DNA of 64,000 nucleotides from Flavobacterium sp. (GTDB lineage Bacteria; Bacteroidota; Bacteroidia; Flavobacteriales; Flavobacteriaceae). Below the pieces are notes generated by a model. It worked only from the letters and a program-made list of their open reading frames with translations. It had not been told where the DNA came from and made no database searches. Where the stretch lies: NCBI GenBank assembly GCA_016787805.1, contig JAEUTY010000011.1, forward strand, positions 22,160 to 86,159, in the 5' to 3' direction. The position numbers and the translations under genes were made by a program. Shown here in pieces: positions 27,009-34,775 of this stretch. Each line of letters starts with the position of its first letter. The stretch's first letter is position 1.

Positions 27009-27150
27009 TAGCCCAGATCGCAATGGAAAGCCCAGAGCGCTTACACCTTACTCTTGTTGGTGAAAGAAAGCGACCAACGGAAGCTTGCTTTTGCCTTACA
27101 AGAGTTGGTGTAAGAGCGAGGACTTGTAATGTAGAGCTGGATTAGCTTCT
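27009..27150 (+). repeat. 142-bp structured intergenic repeat, copy A
   Basis: Aligns without gaps over 142 bp with copies at 48516-48657 and 61737-61878. It folds as P1 (27037-27047 with 27107-27117... arms GCGCTTACACC/GGTGTAAGAGC) and P2 (CTCTTGT/ACAAGAG), with TTGGT/ACCAA inside. It lies 7 bp after the MbnP stop and 13 bp before the MbnH start, so it is carried in their transcript as the reverse complement. Confidence 0.85.
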
Positions 27151-27157
27151 AAAGAAA

Positions 27158-27934
27158 TTAATCGTTGTGAACGTGGTGTACTTCAAACATATTAGCAATG
27201 TTTGCCGTTACTAATGCCAATTTGGCACCGCCCATAACCATTGCTCCTTCAGAGAAATTGATTTTGTTGGTACCATCAGGCAATTGCGATACATCGGCCA
27301 TCATGTGAATTTGAGGCGTGATATTGGTTCGAATCAACGCATTTTCAGGTAAATTTAGTGTCACTTCGGCGTAGTTATAATCGGTTCCGGTTTGGCCTGT
27401 GTGCAACATAAAAGTTGTTTCTGTTGGTACTGTTGACGAGGTGAAAGTTCCTTCTAACGCAACAAATTTGTACCCAGCGCTCCACGACCACATCATTCCA
27501 GCCGCTTGTGCTTGAGCTAAGAAATCGCCTTGACCTGCGGCGCCCAAATTGAATTGAGCTTGATCAACACCAATTCCGAATTTAACTTTAGTGTAATTTC
27601 CTGCTGGAATATTCGGTAAAGTTAATAATGTGCTTGCTTCAGTAGCTTCGTCGATGATGAAGTAGCTTTGGCTTTTTGGCACGGTGTAAGTTGAACCGTC
27701 TTCTTTAGTAAGAACGATGTTGCTAACGATGTATTTTACTTTAGAAATTTTTACTGTTTCACCATTCGAATTTACATAAGCAGTGTTGAATGCCAAGTCG
27801 GCGTCTTTGTATACGTTATCGAATTCTAATTTTAAACTTCCTTCTCCTGTGATTTCTTCATCATCTTTTGAACATGAGGTGAATGCGAAAGTAGCAGCCA
27901 AAACAATGGCTAACGATTTTAATTGAAATTTCAT
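27158..27934 (-). CDS. MbnP-like copper-binding lipoprotein
   Basis: 258 residues; lipoprotein signal with lipid Cys C21 (FAFTSCSKDD). The body is a beta-sandwich-like chain with family motifs LKLEFDNVYKD, YIVSNIVLTKEDG, PAGNYTKVKFGIGVD and GMMWSWSAGYKFVALEG. The only two tryptophans are W149 and W151 in that last motif. In characterised MbnP a Trp is converted to kynurenine by the partner MbnH and this creates a Cu(I) site; here one of these two is the candidate, flanked by Met147/148. The C-terminus has a His cluster (EVHHVHND). Directly upstream of the MbnH-like gene. Confidence 0.85.
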   Translation of the reverse strand: MKFQLKSLAIVLAATFAFTSCSKDDEEITGEGSLKLEFDNVYKDADLAFNTAYVNSNGETVKISKVKYIVSNIVLTKEDGSTYTVPKSQSYFIIDEATEASTLLTLPNIPAGNYTKVKFGIGVDQAQFNLGAAGQGDFLAQAQAAGMMWSWSAGYKFVALEGTFTSSTVPTETTFMLHTGQTGTDYNYAEVTLNLPENALIRTNITPQIHMMADVSQLPDGTNKINFSEGAMVMGGAKLALVTANIANMFEVHHVHND

Positions 27935-28057
27935 TTTTGTGTTTTTTTATTATTTAATGTTATAGAAATAGTGTGTTAGAAAGAATATTTTTTCTAACGA
28001 TTTAGACACAACTGTCTAGTCAATTCGAGTTTTAATTTGAATTGATTTCTAAAAAAA

Positions 28058-28435
28058 TTAACTAATAAATGTAGGCGGATGAAAAACGGAACAACTATTT
28101 AAGTGAAAGTACAGATTGGAATAGTTGTTACCTACTAAAGAATTCGTATGAAAATAAATTTGTGATAAAGTAATCGGTTGAAGTTCTTGGTAGAATAAGA
28201 CTTCTATTTCGTGTTTGGAGTTGTCTTTTTTATCGGATGATATTGGTTTTTCTTCTTCCGATGCTTTGGCCAATTCTTTCATCAAATGACATTTACCGTT
28301 ACATTTTAGTTCGGGTTTGGCTTTGTTGACACAGAGTTCTTTGGAGATGTAGTCATAATTAATTACGTAATCAAACACAGGAAAAATAGGTTTGACCAAC
28401 ATTAGAATGGCTATTATGAGAACTAATTTTTTCAC
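28058..28435 (-). CDS. Small exported Cys protein heading the MbnP operon
   Basis: 125 residues starting at GTG (an in-frame TAA lies 12 bp upstream, so no earlier ATG is possible). Hydrophobic signal or anchor helix (KKLVLIIAILMLVKPIFPVF), then Cys pairs: SKELCVNKAKPELKCNGKCHLMKELAK. The CNGKCHLM segment joins a CxxxC pair with His and Met, a plausible soft-metal site. Such small proteins recur near copper-related genes in Bacteroidota to my knowledge, but function is unknown. The gap to the MbnP gene is 123 bp with no terminator seen, so it is probably the first gene of the operon 28435-24992. Confidence 0.65.
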   Translation of the reverse strand: MKKLVLIIAILMLVKPIFPVFDYVINYDYISKELCVNKAKPELKCNGKCHLMKELAKASEEEKPISSDKKDNSKHEIEVLFYQELQPITLSQIYFHTNSLVGNNYSNLYFHLNSCSVFHPPTFIS

Positions 28436-28439
28436 AAGG

Positions 28440-28447
28440 CAAATTTA
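28440..28447 (-). promoter_or_regulatory. Candidate -7 element (TAAATTTG) of the MbnP operon
   Basis: Minus strand TAAATTTG ends 5 bp before the GTG start at 28435. If used, transcription would begin at about the start codon (leaderless). No -33 TTTG seen. Confidence 0.4.
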
Positions 28448-28560
28448 CAACAGAATTTTAGAAAGAAAATGATAATTGTTATTTTTATTAAACTTTTGTT
28501 AAGGATTAAACCTTAGCAATTAAATAAAGTCTTATCAGCAAATCACTTAAATTTTAAATT

Positions 28561-29007
28561 ATGAGAAAATTAATTTTAGTAGTTGCTTTAGTTATTGGAC
28601 TAACAACATTTGCACAAGGAAAAAAAGGAGAAGGAAGAGGAAAAGACAGACCAAACCCTGAAGAACAAGTTGAAAAAATTGTTGCGCGAATGACAAGTGA
28701 ACTAAGCTTGGATTCTAAACAACAAGAGCAAGTAAAAGGATTGTTGATGGATCAGGCTAAAACTAGAGAAGCCAAAAGAGCTGCATTTAAAGGGCGAAAA
28801 GAAAAAGGAGAAAAACCTTCTGATGAAGAGATTGCCCAAATGAAAAAAGACAGAGCTGATGAAGAGTTAGCTGCAAAAACGCAAATGAAGAAAATTTTGT
28901 CTGAGGATCAATACAAAAAATGGTCTGAAATGAAAAAAGAGGTACGCAAAGACATGAGAGGCAAAATGAAAGCTAGAAAAGAAGGTAGGCCTGAAGATGA
29001 AAAATAA
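28561..29007 (+). CDS. Exported Spy/CpxP-like helical protein
   Basis: 148 residues; signal peptide MRKLILVVALVIGLTTFAQG. The mature chain is highly charged and helical, with the pattern of Spy/CpxP proteins: PEEQVEKIVARMTSELSLDSKQQEQVKGLL and a later KTQMKKILSEDQYKKWSEMKKE. Spy-type proteins are periplasmic chaperones induced by envelope stress; some members respond to metals such as copper. It is divergent from the MbnP operon. The assignment rests on helix pattern and the L-S-x-D-Q repeat, not on a clear motif. Confidence 0.65.
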   Translation: MRKLILVVALVIGLTTFAQGKKGEGRGKDRPNPEEQVEKIVARMTSELSLDSKQQEQVKGLLMDQAKTREAKRAAFKGRKEKGEKPSDEEIAQMKKDRADEELAAKTQMKKILSEDQYKKWSEMKKEVRKDMRGKMKARKEGRPEDEK

Positions 29008-29023
29008 TTAAGTTCGAAAATAT

Positions 29024-29054
29024 TTTGTAGTTTCCGAAAAATAAATTAGTTTTG
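29024..29054 (+). promoter_or_regulatory. Promoter of the second Spy-like gene
   Basis: TTTG (29024-29027), exactly 19 bp, TAGTTTTG (29047-29054). Full match to the Bacteroidota consensus. Leader about 22 nt; this decides the start at 29082 rather than 29052. Confidence 0.75.
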
Positions 29055-29081
29055 GTTTCTATTACTAAAAAAAATCGAAAT

Positions 29082-29423
29082 ATGAAAAAATTATTTTTTA
29101 CGTTAGCGTTACTTTTTGCAATATCATTTGGTGCTAATGCACAAGAAGGTAAAGTAGCTCCAGAAGCTTTGGCAAAAAACGAACTTTCTGCTTTGAATGA
29201 TGCAGTTGGATTGACTAGTCAGCAACAAACTGATTTGTACCGTTTGTTTGAACAGAAATACAAAACTTTAGCAGATGCTTCTTTAAGCGACGAAAGAAAA
29301 GCAGAATTTTCGAGAGTAGTTGACTTAAAAATTCAAGCAACTTTAACTGGAGATCAAAATCAAAAGTTAGAAGCGAACAGAAAAACATTCGACAAGGCAA
29401 GAACATCTTTAAATTCAAAATAA
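29082..29423 (+). CDS. Small exported helical protein (Spy-like)
   Basis: 113 residues from the ATG at 29082; signal peptide MKKLFFTLALLFAISFGANAQ. The mature part is two or three amphipathic helices (ALAKNELSALNDAVGLTSQQQTDLYRLF) with the L-T-x-x-Q style of the preceding gene, which suggests a paralogous pair. It has its own strong promoter, so it can be expressed independently. Function unknown; periplasmic chaperone is the best guess. Ends directly at a bidirectional terminator. Confidence 0.65.
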   Translation: MKKLFFTLALLFAISFGANAQEGKVAPEALAKNELSALNDAVGLTSQQQTDLYRLFEQKYKTLADASLSDERKAEFSRVVDLKIQATLTGDQNQKLEANRKTFDKARTSLNSK

Positions 29424-29455
29424 AAAAATCCCCGTTTAAAACGGGGATTTTTTTT
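29424..29455. terminator. Bidirectional terminator
   Basis: ATCCCCGTTT pairs with AAACGGGGAT with A and T runs on either side. The hairpin abuts the stop codons of both convergent genes (29423 and 29454). Confidence 0.9.
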
Positions 29456-30740
29456 ATAATGTTTTCGCTACTTTATTTATAGCTTTAATAGTAAAATCAA
29501 TATCTTCATAAGAAAGCGCATCAGTAATAAACCAAGTTTCGTAGGCTGATGGTGCAATATAAATACCTTCATTCAATAATCCGTGAAAGAATTTTTTAAA
29601 GGTATCGTTATCCCCTTTTTTTGCTGATTGAAAATCCACTACAGCCTCTTCATCAAAATGCACTGAAATCATAGAACCTACTCTATTAATTGTGAAAACA
29701 ATATTATTTTGATTCAATACTTCTCGAATTCCTTTTTCTAAATAAGCCGTTTTTTGTTCAAGTCTGGTAAACAATTCATTGTCATTATTGATTTCTGTTA
29801 GCATTGCAAGTCCTGCAGCCATAGCCAAAGGATTTCCAGATAATGTTCCTGCTTGATAAACTGGGCCAAGAGGCGCAAGATGATTCATAATTTCATTTCG
29901 AGCTGCAAAAGCTCCAACTGGTAAACCGCCTCCAATTACCTTTCCAAAACATACAATATCTGCTTTGATACTAAATAGTTCTTGCGCTCCGCCTTTTGCT
30001 AAACGAAATCCAGTCATTACTTCATCAAAAATCAACAAGGTTCCGTTTGCCAAACATACTTCTCGTAAGGATTCAAGAAAACCTTCCTTTGGTGGCACAC
30101 AGCCCATATTTCCGGCTACTGGTTCAATAATTATGGCTGCTATTTCATTAGGATTAGCTTCAAATAGAGCGCGAACACTTTCAATATCATTGTAATTAGC
30201 TAATAAAGTATCTTTTGCGGTTCCTTGCGTGACACCAGGACTATTTGGAGTTCCAAATGTACTTGCACCACTTCCCGCTTGAATTAAGAAAGAATCCGAA
30301 TGACCGTGGTAACAGCCTGCAAATTTGACAATCTTATCTCTTTTGGTGAAGCCTCGAGCGAGTCGAATGGCACTCATGCAAGCTTCAGTTCCAGAGTTAA
30401 CAAAACGAATTTTATCAATATTTGGCACCATCGAAATGGCTAATTTAGCAATTTGAGTTTCCAATTCTGTTGGCATCCCGAAAGAAGTTCCCTGTTTTGC
30501 TCGTTCTGTTATTGCTTCAATTACCTTTGCATTTGCATGACCTAAAATCATTGGACCCCAAGAATTAATATAATCTATTAATTGGTTGCCGTCTTCATCA
30601 TATAGGTAAGCTCCTTTTGCCCTTTTTACAAAAATTGGCGTTCCGCCTACAGCTTTAAACGCACGCACTGGCGAATTTACACCTCCAGGAATTACATTTT
30701 GTGCTTCAACAAAAAGAGCACTGCTTCTTTGGTATGACAT
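29454..30740 (-). CDS. hemL: Glutamate-1-semialdehyde 2,1-aminomutase
   Basis: 428 residues, full length. Converts glutamate-1-semialdehyde to 5-aminolevulinate in the C5 haem pathway, cytosolic, PLP-dependent. Motifs: [19 protein letters not shown] (112-130), [10 protein letters not shown] (237-246) and the PLP-binding Lys K267 in [15 protein letters not shown]. It is the last gene of a run that includes a LysM glucosaminidase (20-bp gap) and a PLP-dependent deaminase; the combination shows no clear pathway logic. Downstream terminator shared with the opposite gene. Confidence 0.96.
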   Translation of the reverse strand: MSYQRSSALFVEAQNVIPGGVNSPVRAFKAVGGTPIFVKRAKGAYLYDEDGNQLIDYINSWGPMILGHANAKVIEAITERAKQGTSFGMPTELETQIAKLAISMVPNIDKIRFVNSGTEACMSAIRLARGFTKRDKIVKFAGCYHGHSDSFLIQAGSGASTFGTPNSPGVTQGTAKDTLLANYNDIESVRALFEANPNEIAAIIIEPVAGNMGCVPPKEGFLESLREVCLANGTLLIFDEVMTGFRLAKGGAQELFSIKADIVCFGKVIGGGLPVGAFAARNEIMNHLAPLGPVYQAGTLSGNPLAMAAGLAMLTEINNDNELFTRLEQKTAYLEKGIREVLNQNNIVFTINRVGSMISVHFDEEAVVDFQSAKKGDNDTFKKFFHGLLNEGIYIAPSAYETWFITDALSYEDIDFTIKAINKVAKTL

Positions 30741-30759
30741 AGTAGTTTAATGTATGGTA

Positions 30760-31641
30760 TTATTTTATTTTCAGGATTTGTCCGATTGAAATCGAATTGT
30801 CAATGATGTTGTTTTTCTTTTTCAAATCTTCTATAGAAATATTGTAACGTTTCGAAATAGAATACAAGGTATCACCTTTAATTACTTCATGCATTTCAGA
30901 AGTTAAAACAACTGCTTTCTCTTCTACTTTTTCTGTAGCAACAGGTTTGGTCTCTACATATTCAATCCCTAGCACTTCTGCATCGTATTTTTGCAGTTGA
31001 TAACGTTCTATAATACCTATCAACTTTGTAGGATAGGCAGGATCGGTTGCGTATCCTGCTTTTTTTAATCCTTTTGCCCAACCTTTGTAATCGTTTTTTT
31101 CTAATTTAAATAACGGGTCGTACCATTTTCTACCTCTCAAGAAAGCGGCATAATCTTGATAGGAATCATAGGCATTTTCGTATTGTCGGAAGCATTCTTG
31201 CAATTCATCATCATCGTGATTTACACCAGGTCCGTTCCAATCTTTATGGCATTTTATCCCGAAATGATTATTGGCTTTACGGCACAAGGTTCCTGTTCCA
31301 GCACCTGATTCCAAAATCGCTTGTGCTAAAGCAATACTTGCTGGAACTCCGTGATTGGCCATGTTTTTTTTGGCTATATCTTTATAATTTTCAATGTAAG
31401 CCAATACAATTTCAGTAGTAACTTTTACTTTTGAAGTTGCTTCGAGTGTTTCTGTAGTTTGATTTTGTTTTGGCTTTTCCACTTGAGTTGGAGCAGGCTT
31501 GACTTCTGGCTTTTCTTCTACTTTAACCACTTGAGGTGTTGGTCTTTTTGTAGGTGCTTTGGTCGTTTGAATTACCGATTTATTAGAACCACACGAAAAA
31601 AACAAAACAGCAACAAAACAAAGTAATCCCTTTTTAATCAT
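30760..31641 (-). CDS. Glucosaminidase-type peptidoglycan hydrolase lipoprotein with LysM
   Basis: 293 residues from the ATG at 31641 (MIKKGLLCFVAVLFFSC; lipid Cys follows the signal). An ATG three codons earlier is also possible. A Pro/Lys-rich linker (~30-65) leads to a glucosaminidase (family GH73-like) domain with the catalytic Glu in AILESGAGTG and HFGIKCHKDW, RQYENAYDSYQDYAAFL, YATDPAYPTKLI. A single LysM domain ends the chain (KGDTLYSISKRYNISIEDLKKKN). Predicted to cleave glycan strands of peptidoglycan from the outer-membrane inner face. Its start overlaps the 3' end of the upstream deaminase gene, implying coupled translation. Confidence 0.9.
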   Translation of the reverse strand: MIKKGLLCFVAVLFFSCGSNKSVIQTTKAPTKRPTPQVVKVEEKPEVKPAPTQVEKPKQNQTTETLEATSKVKVTTEIVLAYIENYKDIAKKNMANHGVPASIALAQAILESGAGTGTLCRKANNHFGIKCHKDWNGPGVNHDDDELQECFRQYENAYDSYQDYAAFLRGRKWYDPLFKLEKNDYKGWAKGLKKAGYATDPAYPTKLIGIIERYQLQKYDAEVLGIEYVETKPVATEKVEEKAVVLTSEMHEVIKGDTLYSISKRYNISIEDLKKKNNIIDNSISIGQILKIK

Positions 31642-32536
31642 TGTAATCAATTATTGGTTTGTTTTTACTTTTTAAAACTTCATTCATCCCTTTTATACCT
31701 TGAATTCCGCCTGTGTGTATCAGAAGAATCTTCGAATTCTTTGGAAAAAAATCATTACGAATTAAATCTATAACGCCAAAAACCATTTTTCCGGTATAAA
31801 TTGGATCCAATGGCACTTTATTTTTACTATAAAATGAATTCAAAAATAGCACCAATTCATCGGAAACTTTTCCATAACCGCCAAAATGATAGTCGTTAAT
31901 CAACTCCCAATTGGATTTGGTGGCGAATTTACGAATATCTTTTTGTAAAAAATCGCCTTTTAGCGAAGGAAATCCTAAAACTTTTTGATGTGAAGAAGAT
32001 GAATTAATAATTCCGGATATAGTTCCTCCAGTTCCTACTGAAGTACAAATAAAATCATAAACAGTATCTGTTTCTTGAAGGATTTCTTGACATCCTTTTA
32101 CTGCTAATTCATTGGTTCCTCCTTCTGGAACAAGGTAAAATGACCCAAAAAGTTGTTCTAATTTTTGAAGAAACTCAACTGAGTCTTTTTTTCTATATTC
32201 TTCTCTTGAAACAAAATAAAATTGCATTCCACATTGTCGAGCAAACGATAATGTTGGGTTTTTATCAACTTCTGATGCTAATTCCTCACCGCGAATTACG
32301 CCAATGGTTTTCAATTGATTTTGTTTTCCGGCATAAGCTAAAGCAGCAATATGGTTTGAAAACGCACCTCCGAAAGTTACTAAAGTAGTTTGATTTTCAA
32401 GTTTTGCTTGAATTAAATTGTACTTTAATTTTCTGAATTTATTTCCGGAAACAATGGGATGAATCAAATCTTCCCTTCTGATAAAAAGCTGTATTGAGGG
32501 ATTGGGAGAATGGATTTTTTGAGTATTAATTTCCAA
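31634..32536 (-). CDS. PLP-dependent ACC deaminase / D-cysteine desulfhydrase family enzyme
   Basis: 300 residues. Tryptophan-synthase-beta-like PLP fold. The Schiff-base Lys is K33 in SGNKFRKLKYN; FGGAFSNHIAALAYAGK and VGTGGTISGI bind the cofactor phosphate; YTGKMVFGVIDLI lies near the C-terminus. Family members deaminate 1-aminocyclopropane-1-carboxylate or release H2S from D-cysteine. In non-plant-associated bacteria the D-cysteine activity is more common; the sequence alone does not decide. First gene of the operon with the LysM hydrolase and hemL, behind a clear promoter. Confidence 0.85.
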   Translation of the reverse strand: MEINTQKIHSPNPSIQLFIRREDLIHPIVSGNKFRKLKYNLIQAKLENQTTLVTFGGAFSNHIAALAYAGKQNQLKTIGVIRGEELASEVDKNPTLSFARQCGMQFYFVSREEYRKKDSVEFLQKLEQLFGSFYLVPEGGTNELAVKGCQEILQETDTVYDFICTSVGTGGTISGIINSSSSHQKVLGFPSLKGDFLQKDIRKFATKSNWELINDYHFGGYGKVSDELVLFLNSFYSKNKVPLDPIYTGKMVFGVIDLIRNDFFPKNSKILLIHTGGIQGIKGMNEVLKSKNKPIIDYND

Positions 32537-32549
32537 AATAAATTTTTGC

Positions 32550-32581
32550 CAAAGTTAGCTTCTTAAAAATATTCCAACAAA
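32550..32581 (-). promoter_or_regulatory. Promoter of the deaminase-LysM-hemL operon
   Basis: Minus strand TTTG (32581-32578), 20-bp spacer, TAACTTTG (32557-32550). Predicted start of transcription is only ~8 nt before the ATG. The -33 box overlaps the T run of the upstream terminator. Confidence 0.65.
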
Positions 32582-32606
32582 AAAGGCGCTCACTAAAAAC
32601 GCCTTT
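32579..32606 (-). terminator. Terminator of the 32631-34433 gene
   Basis: Minus strand AAAGGCG (32606-32600) pairs with CGCCTTT (32588-32582), followed by T6. Confidence 0.8.
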
Positions 32607-32630
32607 ATTCTATTTTTTGTATGAAATAGT

Positions 32631-34433
32631 TTAATTTTTTCTTTCAACAATTATTTTTTGGCTCATTGTTTGACCGTCTTTTGCAGAAAGCTTTACAATG
32701 TAAACTCCTTCACTAAGTATTGAAGTAGAAATCTCGTAATTGATTTTAGAATCTAAATCTGATTTTTCAATAATTAATTTACCCGCCATATCATAAAGCG
32801 TTGCTGATTTCAATTCTATTGCGTTTGGATTAGAGATGCTCAACAATTGTGAAGCATTGTTTTGAACAACAACCAAGCTATTACTAATTAGGTTTGCATT
32901 ACTCAGTGTGCCATCTGTAAAAGTAACCTCAAAACGATTATTATAAGTTCCTTCAGACAAATTAACTGTAAAATCTGCTAATTTCAAGTTATGATACAAA
33001 TTAGTTTCTGCATCAAAAATATAAACTGGTTGGTTCTCATCAAAATTCACCACTTCTAACAAGTTAAATTTAAATGTTGAATTGCCAGTAACTTTAACTC
33101 CAAGAGGCACTCTTTTTTCGATACTGAAATTTATCCCTTCAATAACATATCTATCATTATTTATAAAGAAATAGGCGTCGTTTGGCAATCCATCTCCGTC
33201 TGGACTTCTTGAATCAATTCCTGGATCAACTCCCATTGTTGCTTCTGGAACGAAAGCCAAAGCGATTTGTCTGGTGAATTGATTATTTAAAACGGTGTTT
33301 AATCGAATGTGCGAAACGGTATTAATGGCTCCAGCTCCTGTGGTTGGCGCATCGGTAGTGGCGTTATAATCCAATCGTTCAAATTGAGATAGAGCGCCAG
33401 CTTCTAGGTAGTATTCTCTGTGAGCATTTTTTAGAGTAACTGTTCCCAAAGCATTTCCTTTGATCATGAACCCTTGACCAATTGGAGCGTATTTTCTTTC
33501 TATCGATAAACCAGAAGACGCGCCAGTTGTATTTAAAGTTCCATCACTATTATAAGTATTGAATGTTGCTGGCACATAAAGACCATTTGACACTAATGAT
33601 ATTGGAGAATAAGTTCCGTAACCACCTCTGTATTGAGCAAGAATATGTGAATTAACAGTTTTGTCGTGTTCCCAATAATAAGCAGTTCTATCAAAGGCTG
33701 TATTAGCAGGGTCAAGCAAAAATGCATTAACATTCAATGCAGATGGATAAGGATTTCCAGTTAAAGTCATTTTATTCAAATCAACACCAACAGTGATGTT
33801 TCCATCATTAGGCTTGCCTCTAAAGTCATAGCGTTGTGCTCCTCCAGGATTATTGAGCGTTACTTCACCCACATTGGTATTATCTGTTCCGCTAGTTCCT
33901 TTCATAGTAAAACCTTGACCTGCTGCCAAAGTTGGAGTATCTTGAACATAAATCCAACCTGCTCCTCCTGGATCATAAACATTAGAAGATAAATATTTCC
34001 AAATCCATCTTTTAGAAATATCTAAGGTTGTATTGGAAGTAGTTCCATCAAAAGCACTTGTAATAGTAACTGGAGTTGCAGCAGTAAGTGATGTTGGGCG
34101 GTTGAGCATTGCGATTCCAAAGTTTTCATTTCCTACAGCAGCAGAAGCATTACCAACAGGTGAACACCAATAATTATAATCAAAATTATCTGAACTTCCC
34201 TCTTGAAAAACCGAGAGTTTACCTACACCTCTGTTTGCTGAAGTTGAAGTTGTCCCTTGCAAAAGCTGACCCTCATTTCTCAAATAAAAGGTACTATTAG
34301 CTCCATTAAGTTCAACATTACCTGTAACATATACCAAGCTACCCTTGTTGTATATAAAACTATTATTACTAACATAAACCTGAGCCATGGTTACGTTAAA
34401 AGCAAAAAACAATAAAAAGGAGAAATGTTTCAT
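32631..34433 (-). CDS. T9SS cargo protein
   Basis: 600 residues from the ATG at 34433, which begins a good signal peptide (MKHFSFLLFFAFNVTMAQ); the frame extends 30 codons further upstream but that part is not signal-like. N-terminal region speaks of a beta-structured domain (VYVSNNSFIYNKGSLVYVTGNVELNG), then FDYNYWCSPVGN, LTGNPYPSALN and a Gly/Asn-rich body. The last ~75 residues are a T9SS type A sorting domain (ATLYDMAGKLIIEKSDL ... EGVYIVKLSAKDGQTMSQKIIVERKN). Related in its YWCSPVGN/TGKGFMIKG segments to the divergent 1783-residue gene. Function unknown; surface structure or adhesion is likely. Confidence 0.82.
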   Translation of the reverse strand: MKHFSFLLFFAFNVTMAQVYVSNNSFIYNKGSLVYVTGNVELNGANSTFYLRNEGQLLQGTTSTSANRGVGKLSVFQEGSSDNFDYNYWCSPVGNASAAVGNENFGIAMLNRPTSLTAATPVTITSAFDGTTSNTTLDISKRWIWKYLSSNVYDPGGAGWIYVQDTPTLAAGQGFTMKGTSGTDNTNVGEVTLNNPGGAQRYDFRGKPNDGNITVGVDLNKMTLTGNPYPSALNVNAFLLDPANTAFDRTAYYWEHDKTVNSHILAQYRGGYGTYSPISLVSNGLYVPATFNTYNSDGTLNTTGASSGLSIERKYAPIGQGFMIKGNALGTVTLKNAHREYYLEAGALSQFERLDYNATTDAPTTGAGAINTVSHIRLNTVLNNQFTRQIALAFVPEATMGVDPGIDSRSPDGDGLPNDAYFFINNDRYVIEGINFSIEKRVPLGVKVTGNSTFKFNLLEVVNFDENQPVYIFDAETNLYHNLKLADFTVNLSEGTYNNRFEVTFTDGTLSNANLISNSLVVVQNNASQLLSISNPNAIELKSATLYDMAGKLIIEKSDLDSKINYEISTSILSEGVYIVKLSAKDGQTMSQKIIVERKN

Positions 34434-34451
34434 AATCATAGGATTAAACAC

Positions 34452-34459
34452 CAAATTTA
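34452..34459 (-). promoter_or_regulatory. Candidate -7 element (TAAATTTG)
   Basis: Minus strand TAAATTTG, 19 bp before the start at 34433, supports that start. No clear -33. Confidence 0.5.
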
Positions 34460-34722
34460 CTCTTTTTTTGAATACTTTGATTACCCATAAATACAAAAAC
34501 CGCTTAGAATCGTTGAAAGTCACATAAAGTCGATTAACTGCATTTTGCTTAGCACAAATCCCTTAGGAAATTTATTATTTTTCTGAAACAGGTTAAATTA
34601 CTTAATAAAAACCTAAAGCCTTGATTTTCCATGGTTTTTATTAAAAACAGCTTCATTAATATGAAAGAAAAATCTGTAAATAACAATCTACAATGCTTTT
34701 TAACATTTTTTTTAAAAAAACC

Positions 34723-34753
34723 TTTGTGTTTGTGTGTTATTTCTTTATTTTTG
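34723..34753 (+). promoter_or_regulatory. Promoter of the 1783-residue T9SS gene
   Basis: TTTG (34723-34726), 19 bp, TATTTTTG (34746-34753). Full consensus. Leader about 17 nt to the ATG at 34776. Confidence 0.7.
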
Positions 34754-34775
34754 ATAAATATAAAATTCCCCCACT

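Larger units (their letters stand above)
34434..34775. other. Intergenic region between divergent T9SS genes
   Basis: 342 bp, strongly AT-rich. Contains the two divergent promoters (34452-34459 minus, 34723-34753 plus). Between them (34460-34722) I see only A/T runs and no gene, RNA or clear operator. Confidence 0.7.

Noticed and set aside
27009-27150. Insertion sequence or MITE
   Set aside because: No transposase, no clear terminal inverted repeats with target duplications, and the compensatory changes suggest a conserved RNA structure. A passive mobile origin is still possible.
34434-34775. Small RNA or riboswitch in the 342-bp gap
   Set aside because: Only A/T runs and two promoters were seen; no conserved aptamer-like structure.
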